DNA of 64,000 nt, from positions 18,411 to 82,410 of the forward strand of contig RXJW01000033.1 of the NCBI GenBank assembly GCA_003963005.1. Direction: 5' to 3'. The notes under the pieces were generated by a model that worked only from the letters and a program-made list of their open reading frames with translations, was not told where the DNA came from and searched no databases. A program made the position numbers and the translations under genes. Shown piece after piece: positions 1 through 8,260 of this stretch (position 1 is its first letter; every line of letters begins with the position of its first letter). Origin of the DNA: Burkholderiales bacterium. GTDB taxonomy: Bacteria; Pseudomonadota; Gammaproteobacteria; Burkholderiales; Burkholderiaceae_C.

Positions 1-930
1 CTGCGCCGCCGCGGGCATGAGGTGGTGTGCCTGGTGCGCCCCCGCGCGGGCGTGGGCGGGCGGCTCGATGCGGCAACACTCGCCGCCTGCCTGCCGGGCG
101 CCGAACTGCGGTTCGGTGACGCGACTGCCCCCGTCTCGATGCGCCGCGATGGCTGGCGCGGCGAGCGCTTCGACGCCCTCGTGTCGTGCCTGGCCTCGCG
201 CACCGGGGCGCCGCGCGATGCCTGGGCCATCGACCACGCCGCCCATGCGGACGCCCTCGCCGCCGCACGCGAGGCAGGCGTGCGGCAGGTGGTGCTGCTG
301 TCGGCCCTGTGCCTGCAAAAGCCCCGGCTCGCCTTCCAGCAGGCCAAGCTCGCCTTCGAGCGGGAGCTGATGGCCACCGACCTGGATTGGTCCATCGTGC
401 GGCCCACGGCCTTCTTCAAGTCGCTCTCCGGCCAGGTCGAGCGGGTGCGCCAGGGCAAGCCCTTCCTGCTGTTCGGCGACGGGCGGCTCACGGCCTGCAA
501 GCCGATCAGCGACGACGACCTCGCCGACTACCTCGCCGACTGCCTGCACGACCCGCATCGCCGCCGCCAGGTGCTGCCCATCGGCGGCCCCGGCCCGGCG
601 ATCACCCCCCGTGAGCAGGGCGAACTGCTGTTCGCCGCCCTCGGCCGCACGCCGCGCTTCAGCTCGGTGCCGGTCGCGCTGATGAGTGCCATCATCGGCG
701 TGCTGGGCACCCTCGGGCGCGTGCTGCCGGCCGCAGCGGCCAAGGCGGAGCTGGCCCGCATCGGGCGCTACTACGCCACCGAGTCGATGCTCGTGCTCGA
801 CCCGGTCACCGGCCACTACGAGGAGCGCCTGACGCCCTCCACCGGCCGCCAGACGCTGGCCGACTACTACGCGGCGCTGGCGCGCGGGGAAGCCGCCCTG
901 CCCGAGCGCGGCGACCACGCGGTGTTCTGA
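1..930 (+). CDS. bciA: 3,8-divinyl (proto)chlorophyllide 8-vinyl reductase BciA, 5'-truncated by window edge
   Basis: The frame is open from base 1, so the true start and probably the N-terminal Rossmann glycine motif lie upstream; 309 residues are visible. The family (NmrA-like short-chain reductases) reduces the 8-vinyl group of divinyl-chlorophyllide or -protochlorophyllide with NADPH. Visible hallmarks are LVRPRAG after the first beta strand, DWSIVRPTAFFKSLSGQ in the middle, LLFGDG followed by KPISDDDLA, and the C-terminal RYYATESMLV block typical of BciA. The gene converges on dabA: the two stops are 5 bases apart with no T-rich terminator between them. BciA membership is family recognition; a generic NAD-dependent epimerase is the less likely alternative. 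Confidence 0.85.
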   Translation: MRRRGHEVVCLVRPRAGVGGRLDAATLAACLPGAELRFGDATAPVSMRRDGWRGERFDALVSCLASRTGAPRDAWAIDHAAHADALAAAREAGVRQVVLLSALCLQKPRLAFQQAKLAFERELMATDLDWSIVRPTAFFKSLSGQVERVRQGKPFLLFGDGRLTACKPISDDDLADYLADCLHDPHRRRQVLPIGGPGPAITPREQGELLFAALGRTPRFSSVPVALMSAIIGVLGTLGRVLPAAAAKAELARIGRYYATESMLVLDPVTGHYEERLTPSTGRQTLADYYAALARGEAALPERGDHAVF

Positions 931-934
931 CGCC

Positions 935-3493
935 TCAGGCGCCCACCGACACCCAGCGACCCTGGTCGTAGCGCAGGAAGCCGCCCTCGTCGGCAAAGCG
1001 CCAGAGGTGCAGCCAGCCGTTGTCCAGCAACTGACGCACGGGTGCGTGGCGGCCGATGATGCGCTCGATGCCCTCGGCCGGCGCGTCGATGACGACCGTC
1101 AGCCGCAGGGGCTCGTGCAGCCAGCGCTGGCCGTCGTGCAGGGACTGCCGCGCCAGGCCGATGCGCAGGTCGCCACCATTGCCCTCGAACACCCCGATGC
1201 GGCCGCCCACCACGTTGTGCAGCAGCTTGTTGCCGCTGCCCAGGCGCTGCGGGTCGCAGGTGGAGGCGTGGTATTGCCAGTTGATCCAGTGCGTGACGAG
1301 CATCGGCGCGGTCATCAACAGCTCCAGCACGCTGCCGTCCGCGTCGTTGCCGGCGTCGTAGTCGTGCAGGAAGGCGCGGCCGTCAAGCACCGCACCGCGG
1401 CTGCGCGCGCGCGGCGCGATCACGAAGGCCGCGTTGCCGGCCAGGCCCCACTCCGGTCGGGTCTGGGCGCCGTCATTCGCGCGGCGGCGCAGGTGCGCCA
1501 GCAGCGTGGCATGCGGCGCGCGCGGGTCCAGCCCGAGCGATGCGGCCCGGCCGCGGCGCACCTCGTCGCCGGCCTGGGCGAAGGCCGGCTGCAGGCGCTC
1601 CCAGCGCTGGCGGCCGGCGGCGGGCAGCAGGTCCAGGTCGAAGCCTTCGATCTCGTCGGTCGTGGTGTTGTGCAAGGCGGCGACGAACGTGACGCTGTCC
1701 GGCATGCCCACACCGCGTTCACGCAGCCCGGCCTGCACGGCCGGCTCGTTGAGCAGCCGGGCCAGCGCGCGGGCGTTCACCTCGCCGGTCTGGCCGCAGC
1801 AGGCGCCGCAGTCCAGCCCGGCCGCCTGCGCGTTGTTGGCGCTCTGGCTGCCGTGGCCCACCAGCAGCACGAGCGGTGCAAGCTGGCGGTCCAGGCCCAT
1901 CGCGTGCAGCACGCGGGCGGCGAGGTCGACCTTGGCCGGCAGGTCCAGGCCTGCCAGCACCGGGCGGCACACCGGGCGATACCGGTGCGACAGGCCGGCA
2001 CCGTCGATCGAACGACGGGCCGCCGTGGACGGGCGCAACCAGTTCACGAGCCGGCTCAGGTAACCCGCGCCGACCGCCTCGACCGACGAGAAGGCCGCGG
2101 CCGGCCAGCGGCTGCCCGCCTCCCAGCGGTCGGTCTGCGCGAAGCGACCCAGGCGCTGCCGGCGGGCGGCCGACTGCAGCGCCTCACCGGCGGGGCCGAA
2201 ATCCGACTCGGTGCAGGCCACCTGCTCCACGACCTCCAGCGCGGGCGCCAGCAGCCCCGGCAGCTGCGGGCGGCGGGCCGCGGTCGCCAGTGGTGTGTAG
2301 GCCACGGGGAGCCCGAAAAATCCGGCAAAGCCCACCGTCTGCACGCCCCGCCAGGCCGACTCCAGCGCACGGCGCAGCGGCTCGCTGCGCACGTCGATGC
2401 AGAACGCCGCCTGCACGTCGGGCGCCTCGGCACGCGCAGGCACTGCGGCAGCGGCCTGCAGGCGCCGTGCCAGCTCGCGCTGGTAGCCGACCTCGTAGGC
2501 CGTCTGCCAGACCTCGTCGGCCACCAGGCTCACCTCGGCCTCGCGCAGCCGGTCGGACGCACATTCCCATTCCACCTGCAGCGCCACGAAGGCACGCTGC
2601 GCGGCACGGTCATCGCAGCACTCCAGCAGGATCGCGCCCCAGGCCAGGCGAATGGCGAGCAGGTCGCGCAGGTGGGCGTCGCCCTGCCCCTGCAGCCGTG
2701 CTTCCCAGCCCAGGTAGGCGCACCACGAGGCCCAGCCATTCACCGTCAGCAGCACCGCTTCGAGGTAGTCCGCCCAGACCTCTTCGGCCAGGCCCAGGCG
2801 CCGCAGCACCCAGCGCTCCGCGTCCTCGCGCGTGGCGGGCAAGGCCCCAATGCCGCGGCCGATGTCGGGCAGCCCCATCAGCACGCCGATGCCGTGGTCA
2901 TGCGTCACCGTCTCGCGCCAGAAGTCGTACAGGCCGCCCTCGCGCTGGGGCTGCCAATCGGCCTGGTGGTGGTCGAAGTAGGCCGCGCAGACCTGGCTCA
3001 CCTGGTGGGTGATGGCCTGGCGCCAGGACAGGCGCGAGCGGCCGTTGGGGTCGTCGTCGAGCACGTCGATGAGCAGGGGCAGCCGGAGGGCGTCGCGGGC
3101 TTCGGTCAGGGCCGTGAGCGCCTGCTCGGTGGTGAAGCCCGCCGCGGTGGCGGACGGATGCCGGGCCAGGGCCTCGTGCAGGTCGGCGGCCGTGATGCGG
3201 CCCGACGCCCAGGCGTCGCGCAGGGTCGCGCGGGGCGGGAACACGTCGATGCCCCCGAGCACGGCCATGCGGGCGGCGACCTCGCGCACGGTCAGGCCGA
3301 TGCGCTCCCAGTGCGGGTTCACGGCGATGGCGCGGTCCAGCGGCCAGGCCGGGGCGATCGCGCGGCAGGCCTGGTCACAGGCGGCGTCCACGCGGCGGCT
3401 GAATTCGGCATCGTTGATCACGGCAGGACCTCCGGTCGGGTGGGTGACGGAACCGGCGGCGACGTCGACGGGGGTGCGGGTCAGGGTGTGCAT
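935..3493 (-). CDS. dabA: inorganic carbon transporter subunit DabA (DUF2309)
   Basis: 852 residues. DabA is the carbonic-anhydrase-like cytoplasmic subunit that, with the membrane subunit DabB, drives energy-coupled, vectorial hydration of CO2. The zinc-site pattern of the family is present: C365 and D367 in CIDVRSE, H547 in VGHGSQS and C562 in GLDCGACC. The H-to-C spacing of 15 equals that of the characterised Halothiobacillus protein (family knowledge). The frame is open upstream, but the ATG at 3493 follows a purine-rich stretch and its product begins like DabA; longer starts would run into dabB. It lies 20 bases downstream of dabB in the same orientation, so the two form an operon. Confidence 0.9.
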   Translation of the reverse strand: MHTLTRTPVDVAAGSVTHPTGGPAVINDAEFSRRVDAACDQACRAIAPAWPLDRAIAVNPHWERIGLTVREVAARMAVLGGIDVFPPRATLRDAWASGRITAADLHEALARHPSATAAGFTTEQALTALTEARDALRLPLLIDVLDDDPNGRSRLSWRQAITHQVSQVCAAYFDHHQADWQPQREGGLYDFWRETVTHDHGIGVLMGLPDIGRGIGALPATREDAERWVLRRLGLAEEVWADYLEAVLLTVNGWASWCAYLGWEARLQGQGDAHLRDLLAIRLAWGAILLECCDDRAAQRAFVALQVEWECASDRLREAEVSLVADEVWQTAYEVGYQRELARRLQAAAAVPARAEAPDVQAAFCIDVRSEPLRRALESAWRGVQTVGFAGFFGLPVAYTPLATAARRPQLPGLLAPALEVVEQVACTESDFGPAGEALQSAARRQRLGRFAQTDRWEAGSRWPAAAFSSVEAVGAGYLSRLVNWLRPSTAARRSIDGAGLSHRYRPVCRPVLAGLDLPAKVDLAARVLHAMGLDRQLAPLVLLVGHGSQSANNAQAAGLDCGACCGQTGEVNARALARLLNEPAVQAGLRERGVGMPDSVTFVAALHNTTTDEIEGFDLDLLPAAGRQRWERLQPAFAQAGDEVRRGRAASLGLDPRAPHATLLAHLRRRANDGAQTRPEWGLAGNAAFVIAPRARSRGAVLDGRAFLHDYDAGNDADGSVLELLMTAPMLVTHWINWQYHASTCDPQRLGSGNKLLHNVVGGRIGVFEGNGGDLRIGLARQSLHDGQRWLHEPLRLTVVIDAPAEGIERIIGRHAPVRQLLDNGWLHLWRFADEGGFLRYDQGRWVSVGA

Positions 3494-3513
3494 GGGTCGT
3501 TCCTCGGTTCGGG

Positions 3514-5040
3514 TCAGTGGGCGGCAGTCCAGCGGGCGGGCCACAGGCGCAGCGCGGCGCGGGTGACGAACTCGTCCACGTAGAACCCGGCATAGCTCCA
3601 GCGCCGCCAGCTCGCCAGGCCCGGCGACGGGAGCTGCATGCGCACCAGGCACAGGTACAGCAGGCCCATGCCGGCCAGCGCGATGAGGCCTGCCGTATGC
3701 TGCGGGGCATCGGTCACGCCGAAGGGCAGCGCGTGGCCGACCTGAGCGGCCAGCACCAGGGCGACCACCATGGCGGCGCCGGTCAGCACGCTGCGCGGTA
3801 CGCCCGGGGCGTCGGCCTCACCGCGGGCCGGCAGCCACAGCAGCGGCGCCCAGGCCAGGGCCAGCACCCCGCTCCACCACCACGGCCAGGCCGGCGCGGG
3901 CAGCGCGGCGGCCACCGCCGCCAAGACGCCGGCCATGACGGCCGCCGACAGCACCGGGGCCACCACCATGCTCGCCAGCGACGGCGTCATGCGGCCGCGC
4001 ATCAGGCGCAGCCGCGTGTCTTCCACGACACCCGAGGCCGACAGGAAGGCGTGGGCCTTGTAGAGCGAATGGCCGATCAGGTGAAGCAGTGCCAGCGTGT
4101 ACAGGCCCAGGCCGCACTCCATCACCATGAAGCCCATCTGCGCGACCGTCGACCAGGCCAGGCGCACCTTGATGCTGATGCGGGTGAGCATCACCAGGCC
4201 GGCCAGGATGGCCGTGAGCAGCCCCGCCCCGACCAGCAGTCCGCGGGCCAGCGGCGCGGCTTCGAGCAGCGGCGCGAACCGGATCAGCACGAAGCCGCCC
4301 AGGTTGATGACGCCCGCATGCAGCAGCGCCGACACCGGCGTGGGCGCCTCCATCACCTGGATCAGCCAGCCGTGCACCGGCAACAGCGCGGTGCGCAGCA
4401 CGACCGCGAGGGCCAGGCAGACGGCGCTGGCCTGCAATGCCGTCGAAGCCGCACCCGCCTGCACGGCCTGCGACAGCGCGGACAGCGAGCCGCTGCCCAG
4501 ATCGTTCCACGCCAGACCGGCCGCCGCCAGCAGCAGCCCATCGGCCAGGCGGTCCGCCACGCGCTTCTTGTGCGCGGCAAGCAGCGCGAAGGGGCGGTCG
4601 GTGTAGAAGCACAGCAGATGCTGCAGGGCCAGCCCGACCGCCGCCCAGGCGGCGATCAGCACGAGCCAGTGATCGGCCAGCAGCAGCACCTGCACGGCCG
4701 CCAGCACGCCCCCCAGCGCCGCCACGTAGCGGGGCTGGCCGGGCTCACCGGCGAGGTAGCGCGCCGAGAAGAACGCGATCACCGTGCCGAGGAACTGCAC
4801 CAGCACGGCCATCCAGGCGCCGACTGTCGTCATCGCCAGCCCGGGCATGCCAGCCGCGCCGGGGCCGATCAGGGTCGCGGCAAGGCTGGCCAACGCAGCC
4901 GCCACGGCCAGCACGCTCAACACCTGCATGCGCCGCCAGAGCGAAGGCAGCGCCGCACCCCGCGGCTGCAGCGCGGCGGCCAGCATCAGCAGGGCCGGCA
5001 GCAGCGCCGCGGCGGCGGTCAGGAAGGGAGTCAGGTTCAT
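3514..5040 (-). CDS. dabB: inorganic carbon transporter subunit DabB (NuoL-like proton-conducting protein)
   Basis: 508 residues, hydrophobic nearly end to end, with about a dozen or more transmembrane segments. It belongs to the proton-translocating NADH dehydrogenase/antiporter (NuoL/MrpA) family that supplies the cation gradient for DabA. Family features visible are the AWSTVAQMGFM helix (compare AYSTISQIGYM in NuoL), a following LLHLIGHSLYKAHAFL segment with charged residues inside the membrane, and HAGVINLGGF. A GTG lies three codons upstream, but GGAG is spaced 8 bases from the ATG at 5040, so this ATG is preferred. First gene of the dabB-dabA operon, divergent from a LysR regulator gene that probably controls it. 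Confidence 0.87.
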   Translation of the reverse strand: MNLTPFLTAAAALLPALLMLAAALQPRGAALPSLWRRMQVLSVLAVAAALASLAATLIGPGAAGMPGLAMTTVGAWMAVLVQFLGTVIAFFSARYLAGEPGQPRYVAALGGVLAAVQVLLLADHWLVLIAAWAAVGLALQHLLCFYTDRPFALLAAHKKRVADRLADGLLLAAAGLAWNDLGSGSLSALSQAVQAGAASTALQASAVCLALAVVLRTALLPVHGWLIQVMEAPTPVSALLHAGVINLGGFVLIRFAPLLEAAPLARGLLVGAGLLTAILAGLVMLTRISIKVRLAWSTVAQMGFMVMECGLGLYTLALLHLIGHSLYKAHAFLSASGVVEDTRLRLMRGRMTPSLASMVVAPVLSAAVMAGVLAAVAAALPAPAWPWWWSGVLALAWAPLLWLPARGEADAPGVPRSVLTGAAMVVALVLAAQVGHALPFGVTDAPQHTAGLIALAGMGLLYLCLVRMQLPSPGLASWRRWSYAGFYVDEFVTRAALRLWPARWTAAH

Positions 5041-5089
5041 CGGGGGCACTCCATGTCGTATGGGGCGGCATGGTGCGCAAACCGGCTTG

Positions 5090-5113
5090 TTCTGTAAAAT
5101 TCAATCTTCAGAA
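5090..5113. promoter_or_regulatory. inverted repeat between dabB and the LysR gene, candidate operator
   Basis: TTCTG at 5090-5094 and CAGAA at 5109-5113 form an inverted repeat with a 14-base AT-rich spacer in the 94-base divergent intergenic region. TAAAAT at 5095-5100 resembles a -10 element reading toward the LysR gene. LysR-type proteins usually bind such dyads upstream of the genes they control and autoregulate; binding here is inference only. Confidence 0.35.
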
Positions 5114-5134
5114 CTGATCGATACCAAAAACAGA

Positions 5135-6037
5135 ATGCTTCAGATCGAACAGCTCAATTTCCACCACCTGTTCTACTTCTGGCGGGTGGCCAAGACCGGG
5201 CACCTCACGCAGGCGGCCAGCGAGCTGCATGTGTCGCAGTCGGCACTGTCCAACCAGATCCGCCAGCTGGAGGAACGCCTGGGCGAGCCGCTGTTCGACC
5301 GCAGCGGTCGCCGGCTCGTGCTGACCGACACCGGCCAGCTGGCGCTGTCCTACGCCGAGAACATCTTCGGCCTGGGCCGCGAGATGCTCGGCCGGCTGCA
5401 GGGACGCAGCGAAGGCCTGCTGCGCCTGCGCGTGGGCAGCGTGGCGACGCTGTCGCGCAACTACCTGGAGAACTGGATCCGCCCGCTGCTGGCCGATGCC
5501 ACCGTGACGCTGTCGCTGGAGTCCGGCCTGCTGGAAGACCTGCTGCGCCGGCTGCTGGAGCACCAGCTCGACGTGGTGCTGGCCAACGAAGCCGTGCCGG
5601 CCGGCGCCGACCGCCCACTGCACTGCCGCTTTCTCGGCAGCCAGCCGATCTCGCTCGTGGGCCCTGCCGCCGTCTGGCAAGGGCGCACGCTGCGCATCCC
5701 GGACGACCTCGAAGGCCGGGAACTCGCCCTGCCCGGCCCGCGCCACGCGCTGCGCGGCCCCTTCGACGCCCTCTGCGTGGCCGCCGGCGTCACGCCCCGC
5801 CTGCGCGCCGAGGTCGACGACATGGCCATGCTCCGCCTGGTCGCCCGCGACAGCGGCTGGCTGACCGTGCTGCCCGAGGTGGTGGTGCAGGACGAACTGC
5901 GCACCGGCGTGCTGGTCACCGTCGGCCGGTCGACCCAGCTTCAGGAAAACTTCTACGCGATCACGACGCTTCACCGGCACCGGATGGAACGGCTGGAGCA
6001 GTTGCTGGCGCATGCGCCGGCCTTGACGGCGGCGTGA
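5135..6037 (+). CDS. LysR-family transcriptional regulator, probable dab regulator
   Basis: 300 residues. The N-terminal winged helix-turn-helix is clear: FHHLFYFWRVAKTGHLTQAA, then HVSQSALSNQIRQLE and FDRSGRRLVLTDTG. This block is close to the NhaR-like branch of LysR proteins. The C-terminal co-inducer domain spans about residues 90-295. The ATG at 5135 was chosen because residues begin with the usual LysR pattern; the open frame further upstream has no coding character. It is divergently transcribed from dabBA, an arrangement seen with other carbon-uptake operons, so CO2/bicarbonate-responsive activation of dabBA is the likely role. The effector is unknown. Confidence 0.85.
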   Translation: MLQIEQLNFHHLFYFWRVAKTGHLTQAASELHVSQSALSNQIRQLEERLGEPLFDRSGRRLVLTDTGQLALSYAENIFGLGREMLGRLQGRSEGLLRLRVGSVATLSRNYLENWIRPLLADATVTLSLESGLLEDLLRRLLEHQLDVVLANEAVPAGADRPLHCRFLGSQPISLVGPAAVWQGRTLRIPDDLEGRELALPGPRHALRGPFDALCVAAGVTPRLRAEVDDMAMLRLVARDSGWLTVLPEVVVQDELRTGVLVTVGRSTQLQENFYAITTLHRHRMERLEQLLAHAPALTAA

Positions 6038-6294
6038 GCTGGCACGGCCAGGGGCAGGAAGATGGGGGTCGCCCTCGACCACCGATCGGGAGCGCGCCGG
6101 TAGGCCGACAATCGCCAAGGTCCGCACGTTGCCTCGGCCGGCCGCATGGACTGTGGACCGAATGCTTCACGTGCAGACGCGCTTCCAATTGATCGTCAGG
6201 CACCGCCAAAGCCCTTCAGTCTTGCAACACTTGGTCTCATTCGGGGCGGGTGCGTAGCATCACCGGCATCGCCCACGTCTTGGAGCACCGTCCC

Positions 6295-6486
6295 ATGTTC
6301 GTTCCACCAGAGCACCGACCGCACGGACCACTGCCCTGGCGTCCGCCGGAGCACAAGCGCAGACTGACCCGGCGCGAGGAAGCGGTCATGCTGTGGGCGG
6401 TGGGACTCTTTCTTCTGACGCTGCTGTTGGCCCCACTCGGCGGCAGCTCGCTGGTCGAGGCGATCTGGTTCCTGCTGAAGGGGTAG
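6295..6486 (+). CDS. small single-span membrane protein, unknown function
   Basis: 63 residues from the ATG at 6295, which has GGAG 9 bases upstream; an in-frame ATG at 6250 lacks such a site. The first 28 residues are proline-, histidine- and arginine-rich (PPEHRPHG, LPWRPPEHK), followed by RREEA and one membrane segment of about 18 residues (MLWAVGLFLLTLLLAPLGG), then a short tail ending in LLKG. I do not recognise the family. It is flanked by a 257-base non-coding stretch after the LysR gene and by a 329-base gap before orf53. Existence rests on the ribosome site and the membrane segment. Confidence 0.5.
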   Translation: MFVPPEHRPHGPLPWRPPEHKRRLTRREEAVMLWAVGLFLLTLLLAPLGGSSLVEAIWFLLKG

Positions 6487-6815
6487 CCGCGGTGTCCGGC
6501 CCGGCGGTGCTCGGGCGGGGACATCAGCGCAGCGGCCTGGGCCCAACCTCGCCGTGCGCGAGCGGCTGCCGGCCCGTGCGGTGGCCCGGCAAGCGTCCGG
6601 CCCAGTCGTCCTGACCGCATGCCGACGAAGCCTGCGGTGAGCGGGGGCGGCAGCAGGCCCCTTCATCGACTTGCCAGTCACGGGTGAGTGGCATCCGAAG
6701 GCGCAGCTTCACGTCCATGATGAGCGCCTGCCCGCGCGAGGCAACGAAGGTGATGCCACCGACGGCGCCACCAACAAGCCACGTGTTGACCCGCCACCCG
6801 CCCCAGGCATGCCGC
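6487..6815. other. non-coding stretch, no supported gene
   Basis: 329 bases between two convergent tiny membrane-protein genes. Open frames exist on both strands but are low-complexity (poly-proline, poly-glycine, arginine-rich). The most protein-like piece is on the minus strand around 6640-6790, where one frame reads WLVGGAVGGITFVASRG without a convincing start or ribosome site. No hairpin followed by a T-run was seen. It may be decayed coding sequence. Confidence 0.4.
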
Positions 6816-6977
6816 TCAAGACGGCGCGCCCGGGTCCTTGTGTGCCTGCTCGCGCCGCTGCCGTTCCTGCTCCCGCTTCCACCGCCACCACCCCCACCAC
6901 TGCCAGCCCGCAAAGCCGAGGATCAGGCCGAAGACCAGCCCGAGTTCGATGAAGCCGTACCAGCGCGGGTCGATCAC
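6816..6977 (-). CDS. 53-residue Trp-rich single-span membrane protein downstream of hemA
   Basis: Starts with GTG at 6977, overlapping the hemA TGA by two bases (GTGA), so translation is probably coupled to hemA. The product has a short N-terminus (DPRWYGFIE), one membrane segment (LGLVFGLILGFAGWQWWGWW) ending in five tryptophans within eight residues, then a highly charged tail (KREQERQRREQ). This resembles a tail-in-cytoplasm single-span protein. No family recognised. As the last gene of crtI-crtB-hemA-orf53 it would be made with tetrapyrrole and carotenoid precursors; a role at the membrane in that pathway is speculation. Confidence 0.55.
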   Translation of the reverse strand: MIDPRWYGFIELGLVFGLILGFAGWQWWGWWRWKREQERQRREQAHKDPGAPS

Positions 6978-8260
6978 ACGCTGTCGCGCAGGAAGAGTCG
7001 CTGCACCGAGGCGACCCACTGGCGGTGGGCCTCGCCGGCGCTGCCGTGCAGTTCGCTCAGGGCCCCGTGCAGCAGCTTGCGGGTGAGGGCCGCCGACAGC
7101 GTTTCCATGACGGCGTCGACGTCCTGGCCCTTGGCGAGTGCGCGGCGGGCCTTGGCGAGTTCGGCCTGGCGCCAGTCCTCGGTCTGCTTGTGCAGGGCCT
7201 GGATCAGCGGAACGCTGGCGCGCTGCTCCAGCCACTGGGCGAAGCTGTCGACGCCGGCGTTGACGATGGCCTCGGCATGCGCCACGGCTGCCTGGCGGCG
7301 TTCGCCGTTGGCCTGCACCTGCTGGGCGAGGTCGTCCACGGTGTAGAGGTAGATGTCGTCGAGCTGGGCAACCTCGGGCTCGATGTCGCGCGGCACGGCG
7401 AGGTCGATCATCAGCATCGGGCGGCGCTTGCGGGCCTTGAGTGCCCGCTCCACGGCGCCCAGGCCGATCAGCGGCAGGCTGCTGGCCGTGCAGCTGATGA
7501 CGATGTCGAAGCCCGCCAGCGCCTGGCCCAGTTCGGCGAGCGGCAGTTGGGCCGCGCCCAGCCGCTCGGCCAGTTCGCGGCCGCGTTCGGCGCTGCGGTT
7601 GGCCACGGTCATCTGCAGCGGCTTCTGCGCGGCGAAGTGCGTGGCGACGAGGTCGATCATCTCCCCCGCGCCGACGAAGAGCACGCGTCGCTGTGCGAGG
7701 TCGTCGAAGAGCTGCTGCGCCAGGCGCACCGCGGCGGCCGCCAGGCTCACGGCATGCGCGCCGATTTCGGTCCGGGTGCGCACTTCCTTGGCCACGGCAA
7801 AGCTGCGCTGGAACATCTGGTGCAGCGTCGTGCCGAGGGCGCCGGCGCTGTGGGCCTCGCGCACCGCAGCCTTCATCTGGCCGAGGATCTGCGGCTCGCC
7901 CAGCACCATGGAGTCCAGCCCCGCCGCCACGCGGAAGGCATGCCGCGCGGCTTCGGCGCCTTCGCGGAAGTAGCTGTGCGTGCGCAGCTCCGCCGCCTGC
8001 GTGCCGCCATGCGCGGCCAGCCATTCAATGGCGGGCTCGGCCAGCGCCATCGCATGCCGCGGGCAGGCGCCGGTGGGCAGGCCCACGTACAGCTCGGTGC
8101 GGTTGCAGGTGGACAGGATGGCCACTTCCGGCTGCGCCTGGGCCAGGTGCTGGCGCAGGCCCTGCACGCTGCGCCCCAGCGCTTCCATCGGGATGGCGAA
8201 GCGGCCGCGCAGGTCCAGCGGCGCGCTGCCGTGGTTCAGGCCCAGGGCCAGCACCGTCAT
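6974..8260 (-). CDS. hemA: glutamyl-tRNA reductase
   Basis: 428 residues, normal for the family. It reduces glutamyl-tRNA(Glu) to glutamate-1-semialdehyde, the first committed step of tetrapyrrole synthesis by the C5 route. The catalytic cysteine is C52 in LSTCNRTELY; the N-terminal LGLNHGSAPLDLR block, the NADPH-binding segment LFVGAGEMIDL and the C-terminal dimerisation helix follow. Its ATG overlaps the crtB stop (ATGA at 8257-8260), so it is translated from the crtI-crtB transcript, which places the entry step of bacteriochlorophyll synthesis downstream of a probable PpsR-controlled promoter. A second hemA elsewhere in the genome cannot be excluded. Confidence 0.95.
   Translation of the reverse strand: MTVLALGLNHGSAPLDLRGRFAIPMEALGRSVQGLRQHLAQAQPEVAILSTCNRTELYVGLPTGACPRHAMALAEPAIEWLAAHGGTQAAELRTHSYFREGAEAARHAFRVAAGLDSMVLGEPQILGQMKAAVREAHSAGALGTTLHQMFQRSFAVAKEVRTRTEIGAHAVSLAAAAVRLAQQLFDDLAQRRVLFVGAGEMIDLVATHFAAQKPLQMTVANRSAERGRELAERLGAAQLPLAELGQALAGFDIVISCTASSLPLIGLGAVERALKARKRRPMLMIDLAVPRDIEPEVAQLDDIYLYTVDDLAQQVQANGERRQAAVAHAEAIVNAGVDSFAQWLEQRASVPLIQALHKQTEDWRQAELAKARRALAKGQDVDAVMETLSAALTRKLLHGALSELHGSAGEAHRQWVASVQRLFLRDSV

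Noticed and set aside
1007..3583. Very long open frame (over 800 codons) opposite dabA
   Set aside because: Composition is Gly/Arg/Gln/His-rich with no domain; it is the antisense of a well-supported dabA in high-GC DNA.
3494..3652. N-terminal extension of dabA to the far upstream start
   Set aside because: Would overlap dabB by 139 bases and adds Arg/Ala-rich residues not found in DabA.
6524..6913. Minus-strand open frame with a protein-like stretch in the 6.5-6.9 kb gap
   Set aside because: Poly-glycine N-terminus overlapping orf53 in another frame, no ribosome site, and no coherent continuation; kept only as possible decayed sequence.
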